Translations under genes and position numbers: made by a program
The notes under the pieces: model-generated
What the model was told of the DNA's origin: nothing
Database searches by the model: none
Seen by the model: the letters and a program-made list of their open reading frames with translations, nothing else
Assembly (NCBI RefSeq): GCF_018687275.1
Contig: NZ_CP061287.1
Location: 1,798,001 to 1,862,000, forward strand
DNA: 64,000 nt
Direction of reading: 5' to 3'
DNA from: Polynucleobacter sp. MWH-Aus1W21
GTDB lineage: Bacteria; Pseudomonadota; Gammaproteobacteria; Burkholderiales; Burkholderiaceae
Shown: one piece after another, positions 53,247-61,435 of the stretch
How positions within the stretch are numbered: the first letter of the stretch is position 1
How the letters are laid out: each line of letters opens with the position of its first letter

Positions 53247-54359
53247 TTATGCGGAGATAATTCCACCGCCTAAACAAATTTCACCGTCATAGAGAACGGC
53301 TGATTGTCCTGGTGTTACCGCCCACTGCGCATCCGGAAAGCTTAATTCAAAACTTTGCGCATCATTACCGGCAATTAAAGTGCAAGCTGAATCAGCTTGA
53401 CGATAACGCGTCTTAGCGGAATAGCTTCCAGATATTGGTGCTGCACCAGATACCCAGCTAGCGTCCATTGCAGAAAGCTTGTGAGCCAATAGCCACGGGT
53501 GCTCGTGGCCTTGAGCTACGTATAGGGTGTTATTCGGGATGTCTTTACGGGCAACATACCAAGCATCACCATTGCCATCCTGACTGCCACCCAAACCAAT
53601 GCCTTTGCGCTGACCCAAGGTAAAGAATGCTAAGCCCATATGCTCACCAACAGTCTTACCTTCTGGGGTTTTAATTAGTCCCGGCACACGTGGTAAATAA
53701 CGGTTTAAGAATTCTCTAAAAGGACGTTCGCCAATAAAACAAATTCCAGTGGAGTCCTTTTTCTTTGCATTGTGCAAACCAATTTGCTCAGCAATTTTTC
53801 TAACTTCAGTTTTAGGAATTTCTCCCAGCGGAAACATGACGTTTGCCAATTGCTGCTGCGTTAAGCGATGCAAGAAATAACTTTGGTCCTTGCTCGCATC
53901 AACCGCTTTTAATAGCTGGACTGTTCCACCCTCATGACGCACGCGTGCATAGTGTCCAGTAGCAATCGCATCCGCACCCAAACTCATGGCGTGATCTAAG
54001 AATGCCTTGAACTTAATTTCGGCATTACATAAAACATCGGGATTGGGTGTTCGCCCTGCAGCGTATTCGCGCAAAAAATCGGCAAATACACGTTCACGGT
54101 ATTCAGTAGCGAAATTGACCGCTTCAACGTCAATTCCGATCATATCGGCCACAGAAACTACATCTAGCCAGTCCTGGCGAGCAGAACAGTACTCGTCGTT
54201 GTCATCATCCTCCCAATTCTTCATAAAAAGGCCAATAACTTCAAAGCCTTGCTCCTTGAGCATCCAAGCTGCAACAGACGAATCTACCCCTCCAGACATG
54301 CCAATAACGACTTTCTTGGTGTGAGAGGACGGGATTGAGGAAGAATTGAGCGGGATCAT
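53247..54359 (-). CDS. mnmA: tRNA-specific 2-thiouridylase MnmA
   Basis: Thiolates U34 of tRNAs for Lys, Glu and Gln. The ATP PP-loop GMSGGVDSSV is at residues 20-29. The two catalytic cysteines are in NPDVLCNAEIKF and STGICFIGERPF. A frame is open to 54449, but the ATG at 54359 gives 370 residues and the right spacing to the PP-loop. It is divergent from pntAA. Confidence 0.96.
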   Translation of the reverse strand: MIPLNSSSIPSSHTKKVVIGMSGGVDSSVAAWMLKEQGFEVIGLFMKNWEDDDNDEYCSARQDWLDVVSVADMIGIDVEAVNFATEYRERVFADFLREYAAGRTPNPDVLCNAEIKFKAFLDHAMSLGADAIATGHYARVRHEGGTVQLLKAVDASKDQSYFLHRLTQQQLANVMFPLGEIPKTEVRKIAEQIGLHNAKKKDSTGICFIGERPFREFLNRYLPRVPGLIKTPEGKTVGEHMGLAFFTLGQRKGIGLGGSQDGNGDAWYVARKDIPNNTLYVAQGHEHPWLLAHKLSAMDASWVSGAAPISGSYSAKTRYRQADSACTLIAGNDAQSFELSFPDAQWAVTPGQSAVLYDGEICLGGGIISA

Positions 54360-54535
54360 CAAAAAATGCGAGAATTCAATATAAGCTGACAGACCATATT
54401 GTAGAAGTCTTAGCCCGGTTTCACAGGATTTTGGGCAAAAACCAAGCAAGTGGACTTAGGGGTAAGTAAATAGGCGCAATGAGCCCTATTTAACTAAAAT
54501 AGATTTTTTATAAATTTTGCTTTTGGAGACATGCC

Positions 54536-55666
54536 ATGCGCATAGGAGTGCCACTGGAAACAAGGCCTGGGGAAACTCGAGTAGCCGCAACACCAGAAAC
54601 CGTTAAAAAACTCATCGGTCAAGGTCATACCGTAGTCATTCAAAAAGACGCCGGTGTAAAAGCCAGTCAACCCGATACTGCGTATGAAGCTGTCGGCGCA
54701 ACTATTGGTAGCGCAGCAGATGCATTTGGAGCGGAGATTGTTCTTAAAGTTCGTGCGCCTGAGGCAGCTGAACTTAAGCAAATTAAATCTGGCGCCGTTC
54801 TCCTAGGCATGCTCGATCCATTTGATAACGACATGATTGCTGCAATGGCAGCTCAAGGCGTGACTGCATTCTCATTAGAAGCAGCGCCGCGTACAACACG
54901 TGCACAAAGCATGGACGTTTTATCTTCTCAAGCTAACATTGCTGGATATAAAGCCGTCATGGTTGCTGCGAATGAATACCAACGCTTTATGCCAATGCTG
55001 ATGACTGCTGCGGGAACTGTTAAAGCAGCTCGCGTGCTTATCTTGGGTGCTGGTGTTGCTGGCTTGCAAGCTATTGCTACTGCAAAACGCCTTGGTGCAG
55101 TGATTGAAGCATCGGATGTTCGTCCTGCAGCCAAAGAACAAATTGAGTCTCTAGGCGCCAAGTTTGTTGACGTTCCTTATGAGACTGATGAAGAACGTGA
55201 AATTGCTCAAGGCGTTGGTGGCTATGCCCGCCCAATGCCAGAAGCTTGGATGAAGCGTCAAGCAGCCTTAGTTGCTGAACGCGCTCAACAAGCAGACATC
55301 GTCATTGCTACCGCATTGATTCCTGGACGCAAACCTCCGGTCCTCTTGCATAGCGACACCGTTGCCAATATGAAACCAGGCTCAATCGTGATCGACTTAG
55401 CTGCAGGCAAAGGTGATAACGGTTCTGGTAACTGCCCTTTAACTCAAGCAGATAAAGTAATTGATGTGAATGGTGTGAAGATTGTGGGCTACACAAATTT
55501 AGCCAGCATGGTTGCAGCTGATGCATCTGCACTCTACTCACGCAACTTGCTCGACTTCATGAAGCTGATTGTGGACAAAGAAGCGAAGTTGGTGATCCCA
55601 ACTGATGACGATATCGTCACCGCTTGTTTAATGTGTCGTGATGGCCAAGCCATTCGCAAAAACTAA
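54536..55666 (+). CDS. pntAA: NAD(P) transhydrogenase subunit alpha part 1
   Basis: The NAD(H)-binding domain I of proton-translocating transhydrogenase. The start MRIGVPLETRPGETRVAATPE and the Rossmann motif VLILGAGVAGLQAIATAKRLGA are diagnostic, and so is GYTNLASMVAADASALYSRN. The length of 376 fits the separated alpha-1 subunit of three-gene systems. A GGAG site (54525-54528) lies 7 nt before the ATG. It is followed by pntAB and pntB. The enzyme makes NADPH from NADH at the cost of proton-motive force. Confidence 0.96.
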   Translation: MRIGVPLETRPGETRVAATPETVKKLIGQGHTVVIQKDAGVKASQPDTAYEAVGATIGSAADAFGAEIVLKVRAPEAAELKQIKSGAVLLGMLDPFDNDMIAAMAAQGVTAFSLEAAPRTTRAQSMDVLSSQANIAGYKAVMVAANEYQRFMPMLMTAAGTVKAARVLILGAGVAGLQAIATAKRLGAVIEASDVRPAAKEQIESLGAKFVDVPYETDEEREIAQGVGGYARPMPEAWMKRQAALVAERAQQADIVIATALIPGRKPPVLLHSDTVANMKPGSIVIDLAAGKGDNGSGNCPLTQADKVIDVNGVKIVGYTNLASMVAADASALYSRNLLDFMKLIVDKEAKLVIPTDDDIVTACLMCRDGQAIRKN

Positions 55667-55691
55667 CAGTAAAAAATACTAAGGAAACATT

Positions 55692-56030
55692 ATGGATCTC
55701 GCTGCCTTTCAAAGCATCCTCACCGTTCAAAACATTACTGTGTTTGTATTGGCCATTTTTGTAGGCTATCACGTAGTTTGGAACGTGACCCCAGCATTGC
55801 ATACACCTTTAATGGCGGTAACTAATGCAATCTCCGGCATCATCATCGTTGGCGCATTACTTCAAACCGAAGTAATTGGTGGCGATGAAATTACCCTGAC
55901 CAGCATTATTGGTGCCGTTGCCGTATTCCTCGCCTCAATTAATATTTTTGGTGGCTTTATGGTCACCCGTCGCATGCTTGAAATGTTCAAGAAAAAAGCC
56001 CCTAAGGCTGATGCGGCTGGAACTAAATAA
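55692..56030 (+). CDS. pntAB: NAD(P) transhydrogenase subunit alpha part 2
   Basis: The short membrane subunit (112 residues) with about three helices. WNVTPALHTPLMAVTNAISGII and FLASINIFGGFMVTRRMLEMF are strongly conserved in the family. It sits between pntAA (25-nt gap) and pntB (33-nt gap). In many gammaproteobacteria parts 1 and 2 are fused as PntA; here they are separate. Confidence 0.96.
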   Translation: MDLAAFQSILTVQNITVFVLAIFVGYHVVWNVTPALHTPLMAVTNAISGIIIVGALLQTEVIGGDEITLTSIIGAVAVFLASINIFGGFMVTRRMLEMFKKKAPKADAAGTK

Positions 56031-56063
56031 ACCTAGAACAAGACCTATATAGAGACCAAAACT

Positions 56064-57431
56064 ATGTCAAACATAACCGCTATTTCTTATCTCATCTCAT
56101 CGGTGTTGTTCATCCTCGCTTTGCGTGGCTTGTCTTCACCAACCACTTCACGCCAAGGTAATACCTTTGGCATGATTGGTATGTTGCTTGCTGTGATCAC
56201 GACATTCATGATCCCAGACTTCAAGCCTGTATTTTCATTAATCATTGCTGCAATCGTTGGTGGCGCTGTTATTGGAACCATTGCTGCTAAGCGTGTGCAG
56301 ATGACTAAGATGCCAGAGTTGGTAGCTTTGATGCACTCCTTCGTAGGTTTGTCAGCTGTATTGATCGCGATTGCAGCTGTATTCAATCCAGCACACGACC
56401 ATACTGGCGCGCAAAAGATTGAGCTCTTTATTGGCGCATTTATCGGTGCAATCACCTTTACTGCATCGGTTATTGCCTTCGGTAAGTTATCAGGTAAGGT
56501 CAGTGGCAAGCCAGTTACTTTTGCTGGACAACATTTACTCAACCTTCTCCTAGCAATCACTATGGTTGGCGGCGGCGTAATGTACTTCATGACTGGTAGT
56601 CATGAAGCATTCCTAGTAATGTGTGCGGTCGCTCTAGTATTGGGCGTAACTTTGATCATTCCTATCGGCGGTGCCGATATGCCAGTGGTTGTATCGATGC
56701 TCAATAGTTATTCTGGTTGGGCTGCAGCAGGTATTGGCTTTACCTTAAATAACCCCGTATTGATTATTGCGGGTGCTTGCGTAGGTTCATCTGGCGCCAT
56801 TCTGTCCTACATCATGTGTAAGGCGATGAATCGCTCAATTCTGGCTGTGTTGCTCGGCGGCTTTGGTGCTGAAGCTGCTGCGGGTGGTGGCGATGACGGC
56901 GGGCCTAAGAACTACAAAACAGGCTCACCTGAAGATGCTGCTTTCTTGATGGAAAACGCTGACACTGTGATCATTGTTCCAGGTTATGGCTTAGCGGTTG
57001 CTCGCGCTCAACACGCACTGAAAGAATTGACTGAAAAGTTAACTCATCATGGCGTGACTGTGAAATACGCTATTCACCCAGTTGCTGGTCGGATGCCTGG
57101 TCATATGAACGTTCTCTTGGCCGAAGCTGAAGTGCCATACGATCAAGTGTTCGAGATGGAAGATATCAACAGTGATTTTGGTCAAGCTGACGTGGTCTTG
57201 GTGCTTGGTGCTAACGACGTAGTTAACCCAGCGGCACGTACTCCAGGCAGCCCAATTTTTGGTATGCCAATCTTGGAAGCGTTTAAAGCTAAAACCATCA
57301 TCGTTAACAAGCGCTCAATGGCCGCTGGTTATGCTGGCCTAGATAACGAACTCTTCTATATGGATAAAACCATGATGGTCTTCGGTGATGCGAAGAAAGT
57401 GGTTGAAGAGATGGTTAAGGCTGTTGAATAA
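56064..57431 (+). CDS. pntB: NAD(P) transhydrogenase subunit beta
   Basis: Membrane domain plus the NADP(H)-binding domain III. About eight or nine helices fill the first 270 residues, including GGADMPVVVSMLNSYSGWAAA. The C-terminal domain has the NADP fold VPGYGLAVARAQHAL, HPVAGRMPGHMNVLLAEA and KRSMAAGYAGLDNELFY. At 455 residues it is complete. A strong terminator follows. Confidence 0.97.
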   Translation: MSNITAISYLISSVLFILALRGLSSPTTSRQGNTFGMIGMLLAVITTFMIPDFKPVFSLIIAAIVGGAVIGTIAAKRVQMTKMPELVALMHSFVGLSAVLIAIAAVFNPAHDHTGAQKIELFIGAFIGAITFTASVIAFGKLSGKVSGKPVTFAGQHLLNLLLAITMVGGGVMYFMTGSHEAFLVMCAVALVLGVTLIIPIGGADMPVVVSMLNSYSGWAAAGIGFTLNNPVLIIAGACVGSSGAILSYIMCKAMNRSILAVLLGGFGAEAAAGGGDDGGPKNYKTGSPEDAAFLMENADTVIIVPGYGLAVARAQHALKELTEKLTHHGVTVKYAIHPVAGRMPGHMNVLLAEAEVPYDQVFEMEDINSDFGQADVVLVLGANDVVNPAARTPGSPIFGMPILEAFKAKTIIVNKRSMAAGYAGLDNELFYMDKTMMVFGDAKKVVEEMVKAVE

Positions 57432-57458
57432 GTCTAACCTTCAGACTATCAAATAATT

Positions 57459-57482
57459 AACCGCCTTCGGGCGGTTTTTTAT
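57459..57482 (+). terminator. Terminator of the pnt operon
   Basis: AACCGCC TTCG GGCGGTT followed by a T tract: a GC-rich stem with a stable tetraloop, about 28 nt after pntB. Confidence 0.93.
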
Positions 57483-57532
57483 TACACTGAATATACTTTG
57501 AACCAGGCAATACCACCGAACGAGAGCTAAAT

Positions 57533-58324
57533 ATGCATTACTTCATCGAAAGTCACCTTAGTGCAGTGCGATTTGCTCCCTACATTTTTCTTGTATCAAT
57601 TCTCATTTTCTTAGGCATTGGCTGGCTCATTGGTAAATACCGCCTACGTACCTCAGATAAAGTAATCGTTCGAGACTCGTTGGCAGCAGCTATCTTTGGC
57701 TTATCTGCACTTGTTCTAGGATTTACATTTTCGAGTGCTAATGACCATTTTGATGAACGTATTAGCATTAATCGTGCCCAAGCAGATGCTATCACCCAAA
57801 TCTATCAGTCCAGTAAATATCTGAACACAGCAGACCAAAACGCAGTACGGAATAATCTAAAAGAAATTCTTGCAGATCGTCTAGAAATTTACCAAGGGGT
57901 ACTTTCATTTACAGCATTGAATGAAAATTTGGAACGCCTGGGCCACAAGATAAATGACTTCAATGAATTAATGATGCTAAGCATTCCTCGCGCGCCAGCT
58001 GGCACAAAAGAGTTGGCTGATAAGATCTTGAGGCCCCAAACAGATCACTTGATAGAAGTTTTCAAAAATGGCATGCTAAATGCCAGACACCACCCTCCTG
58101 CAATTCTTGAGCGCTTCTTATTTACCTTGCTGTCAATTGGCGCGCTTTTAAGTGGCTATGCCATGGCCGTCAAAAATGAAGAGGATTGGTTTTTAACCGC
58201 TATTTACCTCGGGCTAATGGGTTTCGCGCTATACGTCATTTTCGCCCTAGAGTTCCCAAATCAGCTATTTCCGTACGACGCCTTTAATGCTGACTTATTG
58301 AGAACTCAAAAACTATTGCAATAA
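57533..58324 (+). CDS. DUF4239-like (bestrophin-like) membrane protein
   Basis: A 263-residue membrane protein. Two helices lie near the N-terminus (about 14-34 and 48-66) and two near the C-terminus (about 193-213 and 220-243), with a soluble helical section between. The segment LAAAIFGLSALVLGFTFSSA, then NDHFDERISINRAQADAI, resembles DUF4239 proteins, which have a bestrophin-like layout. The function is unknown. It stands after the pnt terminator with its own presumed promoter and is convergent with an unrecognised exported protein. The family call is from pattern memory. Confidence 0.65.
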   Translation: MHYFIESHLSAVRFAPYIFLVSILIFLGIGWLIGKYRLRTSDKVIVRDSLAAAIFGLSALVLGFTFSSANDHFDERISINRAQADAITQIYQSSKYLNTADQNAVRNNLKEILADRLEIYQGVLSFTALNENLERLGHKINDFNELMMLSIPRAPAGTKELADKILRPQTDHLIEVFKNGMLNARHHPPAILERFLFTLLSIGALLSGYAMAVKNEEDWFLTAIYLGLMGFALYVIFALEFPNQLFPYDAFNADLLRTQKLLQ

Positions 58325-58348
58325 GCCTTTTCACAGTCGTTGCAGTAA

Positions 58349-59062
58349 TTATCTTCTTTGATAGCTATTGGATAAGTTGTCTTGTAGAACATATGCAACG
58401 CCATTAGCGACCAAAGAGAGGTCTTGGTCAAGCACTCGACTACGGTAAATCCAGCCAGCTGGTAATTTCAGCTGCTCGCTCAATATTGGCAGATCTTTCA
58501 TATTGAGCGTAGGATTCACAATTTGTGAATACGATTGCATCACATAGATATCGCCAGCCGGGGAAGTTAATTCATAAACAGTGCTACCGGCTCTATAGAC
58601 AAAGTTGGTAGTGCGGACAACTTCATTGGCAGTGTAATTCTTGCTACCCATCAACTGCTTCAGCAAACTCAACTTTACTGTTGCCCGCAAATTCATCTCA
58701 ATGCCACCAAACGTCTCTTTTACGTCATTGACGGTATTCCCGGCCGCCTGAATTTCATCCATCATCCAATAGCGCGGGCCATTTAAGATGGCAAACGAAG
58801 CGTCATAAGCTTTGACAATCGACTCTTTAGACAGCGCACGCCATTGCGCCTCGGGACAAAGATTAAGGCCTTGAGTATTAAATACCCTCACCTCAAGCTT
58901 GAGCCAATCGCGCTTACCAATCAAGACTTCGCAATAACGCTGATTACGCAGGTTCGATATGCTTTTTTCAAAGATTGGGGTTTGTTGGGTAGGAGCTTGA
59001 GAACAAGCCTCACCTATTGTCAGCACAAGAGAAATCGCCAGAAATACAAATGATTTATTCAT
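58349..59062 (-). CDS. Unrecognised exported protein downstream of groEL
   Basis: A 237-residue protein I cannot assign. It starts with a signal-like segment (MNKSFVFLAISLVLTIGEAC). The cysteine at 20 does not fit a normal lipobox because of Glu18, so cleavage by signal peptidase I is more likely. Two further cysteines (44 and 69) could form a disulfide. The rest is soluble with no repeat or motif I know; RVFNTQGLNLCPEAQW and YVMQSYSQIVNP are distinctive stretches. It follows groEL on the same strand with only 18 nt between the groEL terminator and its ATG, so it has no room for a promoter of its own after the hairpin. Confidence 0.75.
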   Translation of the reverse strand: MNKSFVFLAISLVLTIGEACSQAPTQQTPIFEKSISNLRNQRYCEVLIGKRDWLKLEVRVFNTQGLNLCPEAQWRALSKESIVKAYDASFAILNGPRYWMMDEIQAAGNTVNDVKETFGGIEMNLRATVKLSLLKQLMGSKNYTANEVVRTTNFVYRAGSTVYELTSPAGDIYVMQSYSQIVNPTLNMKDLPILSEQLKLPAGWIYRSRVLDQDLSLVANGVAYVLQDNLSNSYQRR

Positions 59063-59080
59063 GGGTTCACTGTACCAAAT

Positions 59081-59114
59081 AAAAAACGCCCGGTCTTTTG
59101 AACCAGGCGTTTTT
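59081..59114 (-). terminator. Terminator of groES-groEL
   Basis: ACGCC-GGT / ACC-GGCGT stem with one mismatch. On the minus strand it is followed by TTTTTTATTT. It lies 36 nt after the groEL stop. The plus-strand flank is also T-rich. Confidence 0.82.
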
Positions 59115-59149
59115 GTTTCTACAGCAAGCTAACTGGAGAGGTAGAGCTA

Positions 59150-60802
59150 TTACATCATGCCGCCCATACCACCCATGCCGCCCATACCACCCATATCAGG
59201 CATGCCGCCACCAGCAGACTCATCCTTTGGCGCCTCAGAAATTGCGCAATCAGTAGTCAACAAGAGGCCGGCAACAGAAGCTGCATTTACCAACGCAGTT
59301 TTAGTTACCTTAGTTGGGTCAATAACACCTTGTGCAACGAGATCACCGTATTCACCGGTAGCTGCGTTGTAGCCGTTATTACCTTTGCTTGCTTGAACAG
59401 CATTAACAACCACGCCTGCGTCTTCGCCAGCATTGCTAACGATAGTGCGCAATGGTTCTTGCATAGCGCGCAATACGATGCTGATACCAGCGTCTTGATC
59501 AGCATTGTCGCCTTTCAATCCCTTGATACCTTGCATTGCACGAATCAATGCTACGCCGCCACCAGGCACAATACCTTCTTCAACAGCTGCACGAGTTGCA
59601 TGCAATGCGTCGTCAACACGAGCCTTCTTCTCTTTCATTTCTACTTCAGTAGCAGCGCCAACACGAATCACTGCAACACCGCCAGCCAACTTGGCTACAC
59701 GCTCTTGCAATTTCTCTTTATCGTAGTCGCTAGTCGCTTCTTCGATCTGAACACGAATGTTCTTCACGCGAGCTTCAATCGCTTTAGCATCGCCAGCACC
59801 GTCGATAATGATGGTGTTTTCTTTGCCCACTTCGATGCGCTTGGCTTGACCCAAGTGCTCAAGAGTTGTTTTCTCGAGTGTGAGGCCGATTTCTTCAGCG
59901 ATTACTGTACCGCCAGTCAAAATCGCGATGTCTTCCAACATGGCTTTACGACGATCACCGAAACCAGGAGCCTTAACAGCACAGGTTTTGATAATGCCGC
60001 GGATGTTATTCACAACCAAAGTTGCCAAGGCTTCGCCTTCAACATCTTCCGCAATGATCAACAATGGACGACCAGATTTTGCTACTTGCTCGAGTACTGG
60101 GAGCAAATCACGGATATTGGCAATCTTCTTGTCAAACAAGAGAACGTATGGGCTTTCCAATACGGCAACTTGTTTTTCTGGTTGATTGATGAAGTATGGG
60201 GAGAGGTAACCGCGATCAAACTGCATACCTTCAACCACTTCAAGCTCGTCTTCCAAGGACTTGCCATCTTCAACAGTGATAACGCCTTCTTTGCCTACTT
60301 TTTCCATTGCTTCTGCGATGCGCTGACCAATGCTGTGGTCGCTGTTTGCAGAGATAGAGCCTACTTGAGCGATTTCTTTAGTAGTTGTGCAAGGCTTGCT
60401 AATTTTTGCAAGCTCTTCGATTGCAGCTGTAACAGCCTTATCGATGCCACGCTTCAAGTCCATTGGGTTATGGCCTGAAACTACATATTTCATACCTTCT
60501 CGAACGATTGACTGAGCTAAAACAGTAGCGGTGGTTGTACCGTCACCAGCGATGTCAGCAGTTTTGGAAGCTACTTCCTTAACCATCTGCGCACCCATGT
60601 TCTGGAGCTTGTCTTTGAGTTCGATTTCTTTTGCAACAGATACACCGTCTTTAGTGATTGTTGGTCCACCGAATGAACGCTCGATTACCACGTTGCGACC
60701 TTTTGGTCCCAAAGTTGTTTTCACTGCATTAGCAAGAATGTTTACGCCTTCGACCATCTTGGTACGGGCGCTATCTCCAAATACAACGTCTTTTGCTGCC
60801 AT
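59150..60802 (-). CDS. groEL: Chaperonin GroEL
   Basis: The 60-kDa chaperonin. The start MAAKDVVFGDSARTKMVEGV, the ATP motif GDGTTTATVLAQ and the signature AAVEEGIVPGGGVALIRA are present, and the C-terminus is the typical GGM repeat tail. At 550 residues it is complete. It lies 28 nt after groES in one transcript that carries a sigma-32-like promoter and a CIRCE operator. Confidence 0.99.
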   Translation of the reverse strand: MAAKDVVFGDSARTKMVEGVNILANAVKTTLGPKGRNVVIERSFGGPTITKDGVSVAKEIELKDKLQNMGAQMVKEVASKTADIAGDGTTTATVLAQSIVREGMKYVVSGHNPMDLKRGIDKAVTAAIEELAKISKPCTTTKEIAQVGSISANSDHSIGQRIAEAMEKVGKEGVITVEDGKSLEDELEVVEGMQFDRGYLSPYFINQPEKQVAVLESPYVLLFDKKIANIRDLLPVLEQVAKSGRPLLIIAEDVEGEALATLVVNNIRGIIKTCAVKAPGFGDRRKAMLEDIAILTGGTVIAEEIGLTLEKTTLEHLGQAKRIEVGKENTIIIDGAGDAKAIEARVKNIRVQIEEATSDYDKEKLQERVAKLAGGVAVIRVGAATEVEMKEKKARVDDALHATRAAVEEGIVPGGGVALIRAMQGIKGLKGDNADQDAGISIVLRAMQEPLRTIVSNAGEDAGVVVNAVQASKGNNGYNAATGEYGDLVAQGVIDPTKVTKTALVNAASVAGLLLTTDCAISEAPKDESAGGGMPDMGGMGGMGGMGGMM

Positions 60803-60830
60803 GATTAAATTCCTCTCTTAAATACCGAAA

Positions 60831-61121
60831 TTACTTCTGTACAACAGCCATGATGTCGTCTTCACGCATCACGATGAGTTCTTCGCTGTCAACTTTTACT
60901 GTTTGACCTGCATATTTGCCAAACAAAACGCGATCGCCAACTTTGACGTCAGGTGCGTTTAATTTGCCGCTGTCATCACGTTTGCCTGGGCCCACTGCCA
61001 AAACTTCACCTTGATCAGGTTTTTCTGCAGCAGCGTCAGGAATGATGATTCCGGAAGCAGTTTTTGATTCTTGATCTAGACGCTTGATGATTACGCGATC
61101 ATGTAAGGGACGCAAATTCAT
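60831..61121 (-). CDS. groES: Co-chaperonin GroES
   Basis: The 10-kDa lid of GroEL. It begins MNLRPLHDRVIIKRLDQE; the mobile loop SKTASGIIIPDAAAEKP and the C-terminal KVDSEELIVMREDDIMAVV are typical. Its 96 residues match. AGGAG sits a few nt before the ATG, and a leader of about 110 nt separates it from the CIRCE element. Confidence 0.99.
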   Translation of the reverse strand: MNLRPLHDRVIIKRLDQESKTASGIIIPDAAAEKPDQGEVLAVGPGKRDDSGKLNAPDVKVGDRVLFGKYAGQTVKVDSEELIVMREDDIMAVVQK

Positions 61122-61230
61122 CTCTTCTCCTATGTTAGTAAGTGTTAACTATTTAAATAAACTATATAAATCAATGCTTTACAATCTCATTACATGGAGT
61201 TTTCAGGCAATCTAGTGATAAATTACCTTT

Positions 61231-61257
61231 TTAGCACTCGCATGTAGGGAGTGCTGA
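61231..61257 (-). promoter_or_regulatory. CIRCE operator (HrcA binding site)
   Basis: Read on the plus strand: TTAGCACTC, 9 nt, GAGTGCTGA. This matches the CIRCE consensus TTAGCACTC-N9-GAGTGCTAA with one change in the right arm. It lies immediately downstream of the groES -10 box and so covers the expected transcription start. HrcA is encoded at 20819-21829. Confidence 0.94.
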
Positions 61258-61258
61258 T

Positions 61259-61289
61259 TATATAGGTCTGAATCCTGAGATTTCAAGGG
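61259..61289 (-). promoter_or_regulatory. Sigma-32-like promoter of groES-groEL
   Basis: Read on the minus strand: CCCTTGAAA (61281-61289), 13 nt, ACCTATATA (61259-61267). The -35 is a full match to the sigma-32 consensus; the -10 is partial, and TATATA/TATAAT overlap makes it usable by sigma-70 too. Confidence 0.78.
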
Positions 61290-61310
61290 TGGATCTCCAT
61301 AAATTTCTTA

Positions 61311-61357
61311 AGGAATTAGCTTTTTTATAATGGGGACAGGCTGGTAGGCTAATTCCT
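61311..61357 (+). promoter_or_regulatory. TATAAT box inside a 10-bp inverted repeat, upstream of the EAL-like gene
   Basis: AGGAATTAGC (61311-61320) and GCTAATTCCT (61348-61357) are perfect inverted copies. Between them lies a perfect TATAAT at 61326-61331; no good -35 is seen 17 nt before it. This fits an activator-dependent promoter with a repressor or activator site, but a transcript hairpin cannot be excluded. The whole gap 61122-61435 holds only this, the groES control region and a leader stem. Confidence 0.45.
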
Positions 61358-61386
61358 ACAGATAAATCAGCCTAAAGCCCTTACCG

Positions 61387-61428
61387 CTCCAATCCGTCCT
61401 GCCTAGACTGGACAGTCACCGATTGGAG
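61387..61428 (+). other. Leader stem covering the ribosome binding site of the EAL-like gene
   Basis: CTCCAATC (61387-61394) pairs perfectly with GATTGGAG (61421-61428). The second arm contains GGAG, the Shine-Dalgarno of the next gene. A small inner hairpin GACT-GGAC-AGTC (61406-61417) lies in the loop. If it forms, it would hide the ribosome binding site. Confidence 0.45.
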
Positions 61429-61435
61429 AATGCTG

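Noticed and set aside
54535..54781. Minus-strand frame across the start of pntAA
   Set aside because: It covers the pntAA ribosome binding site and start on the opposite strand and has no recognisable product.
58990..59062. Lipoprotein signal in the unrecognised exported protein
   Set aside because: The sequence before Cys20 is Gly-Glu-Ala; glutamate at -2 and glycine at -3 do not fit a lipobox, so I call only a signal-like segment.
59330..60478. Long open frame (382 codons) antisense to groEL
   Set aside because: It lies wholly opposite groEL, is rich in Phe, Cys, Ser and Asn as expected from the complement of a conserved coding strand, has no ribosome binding site and resembles no family.
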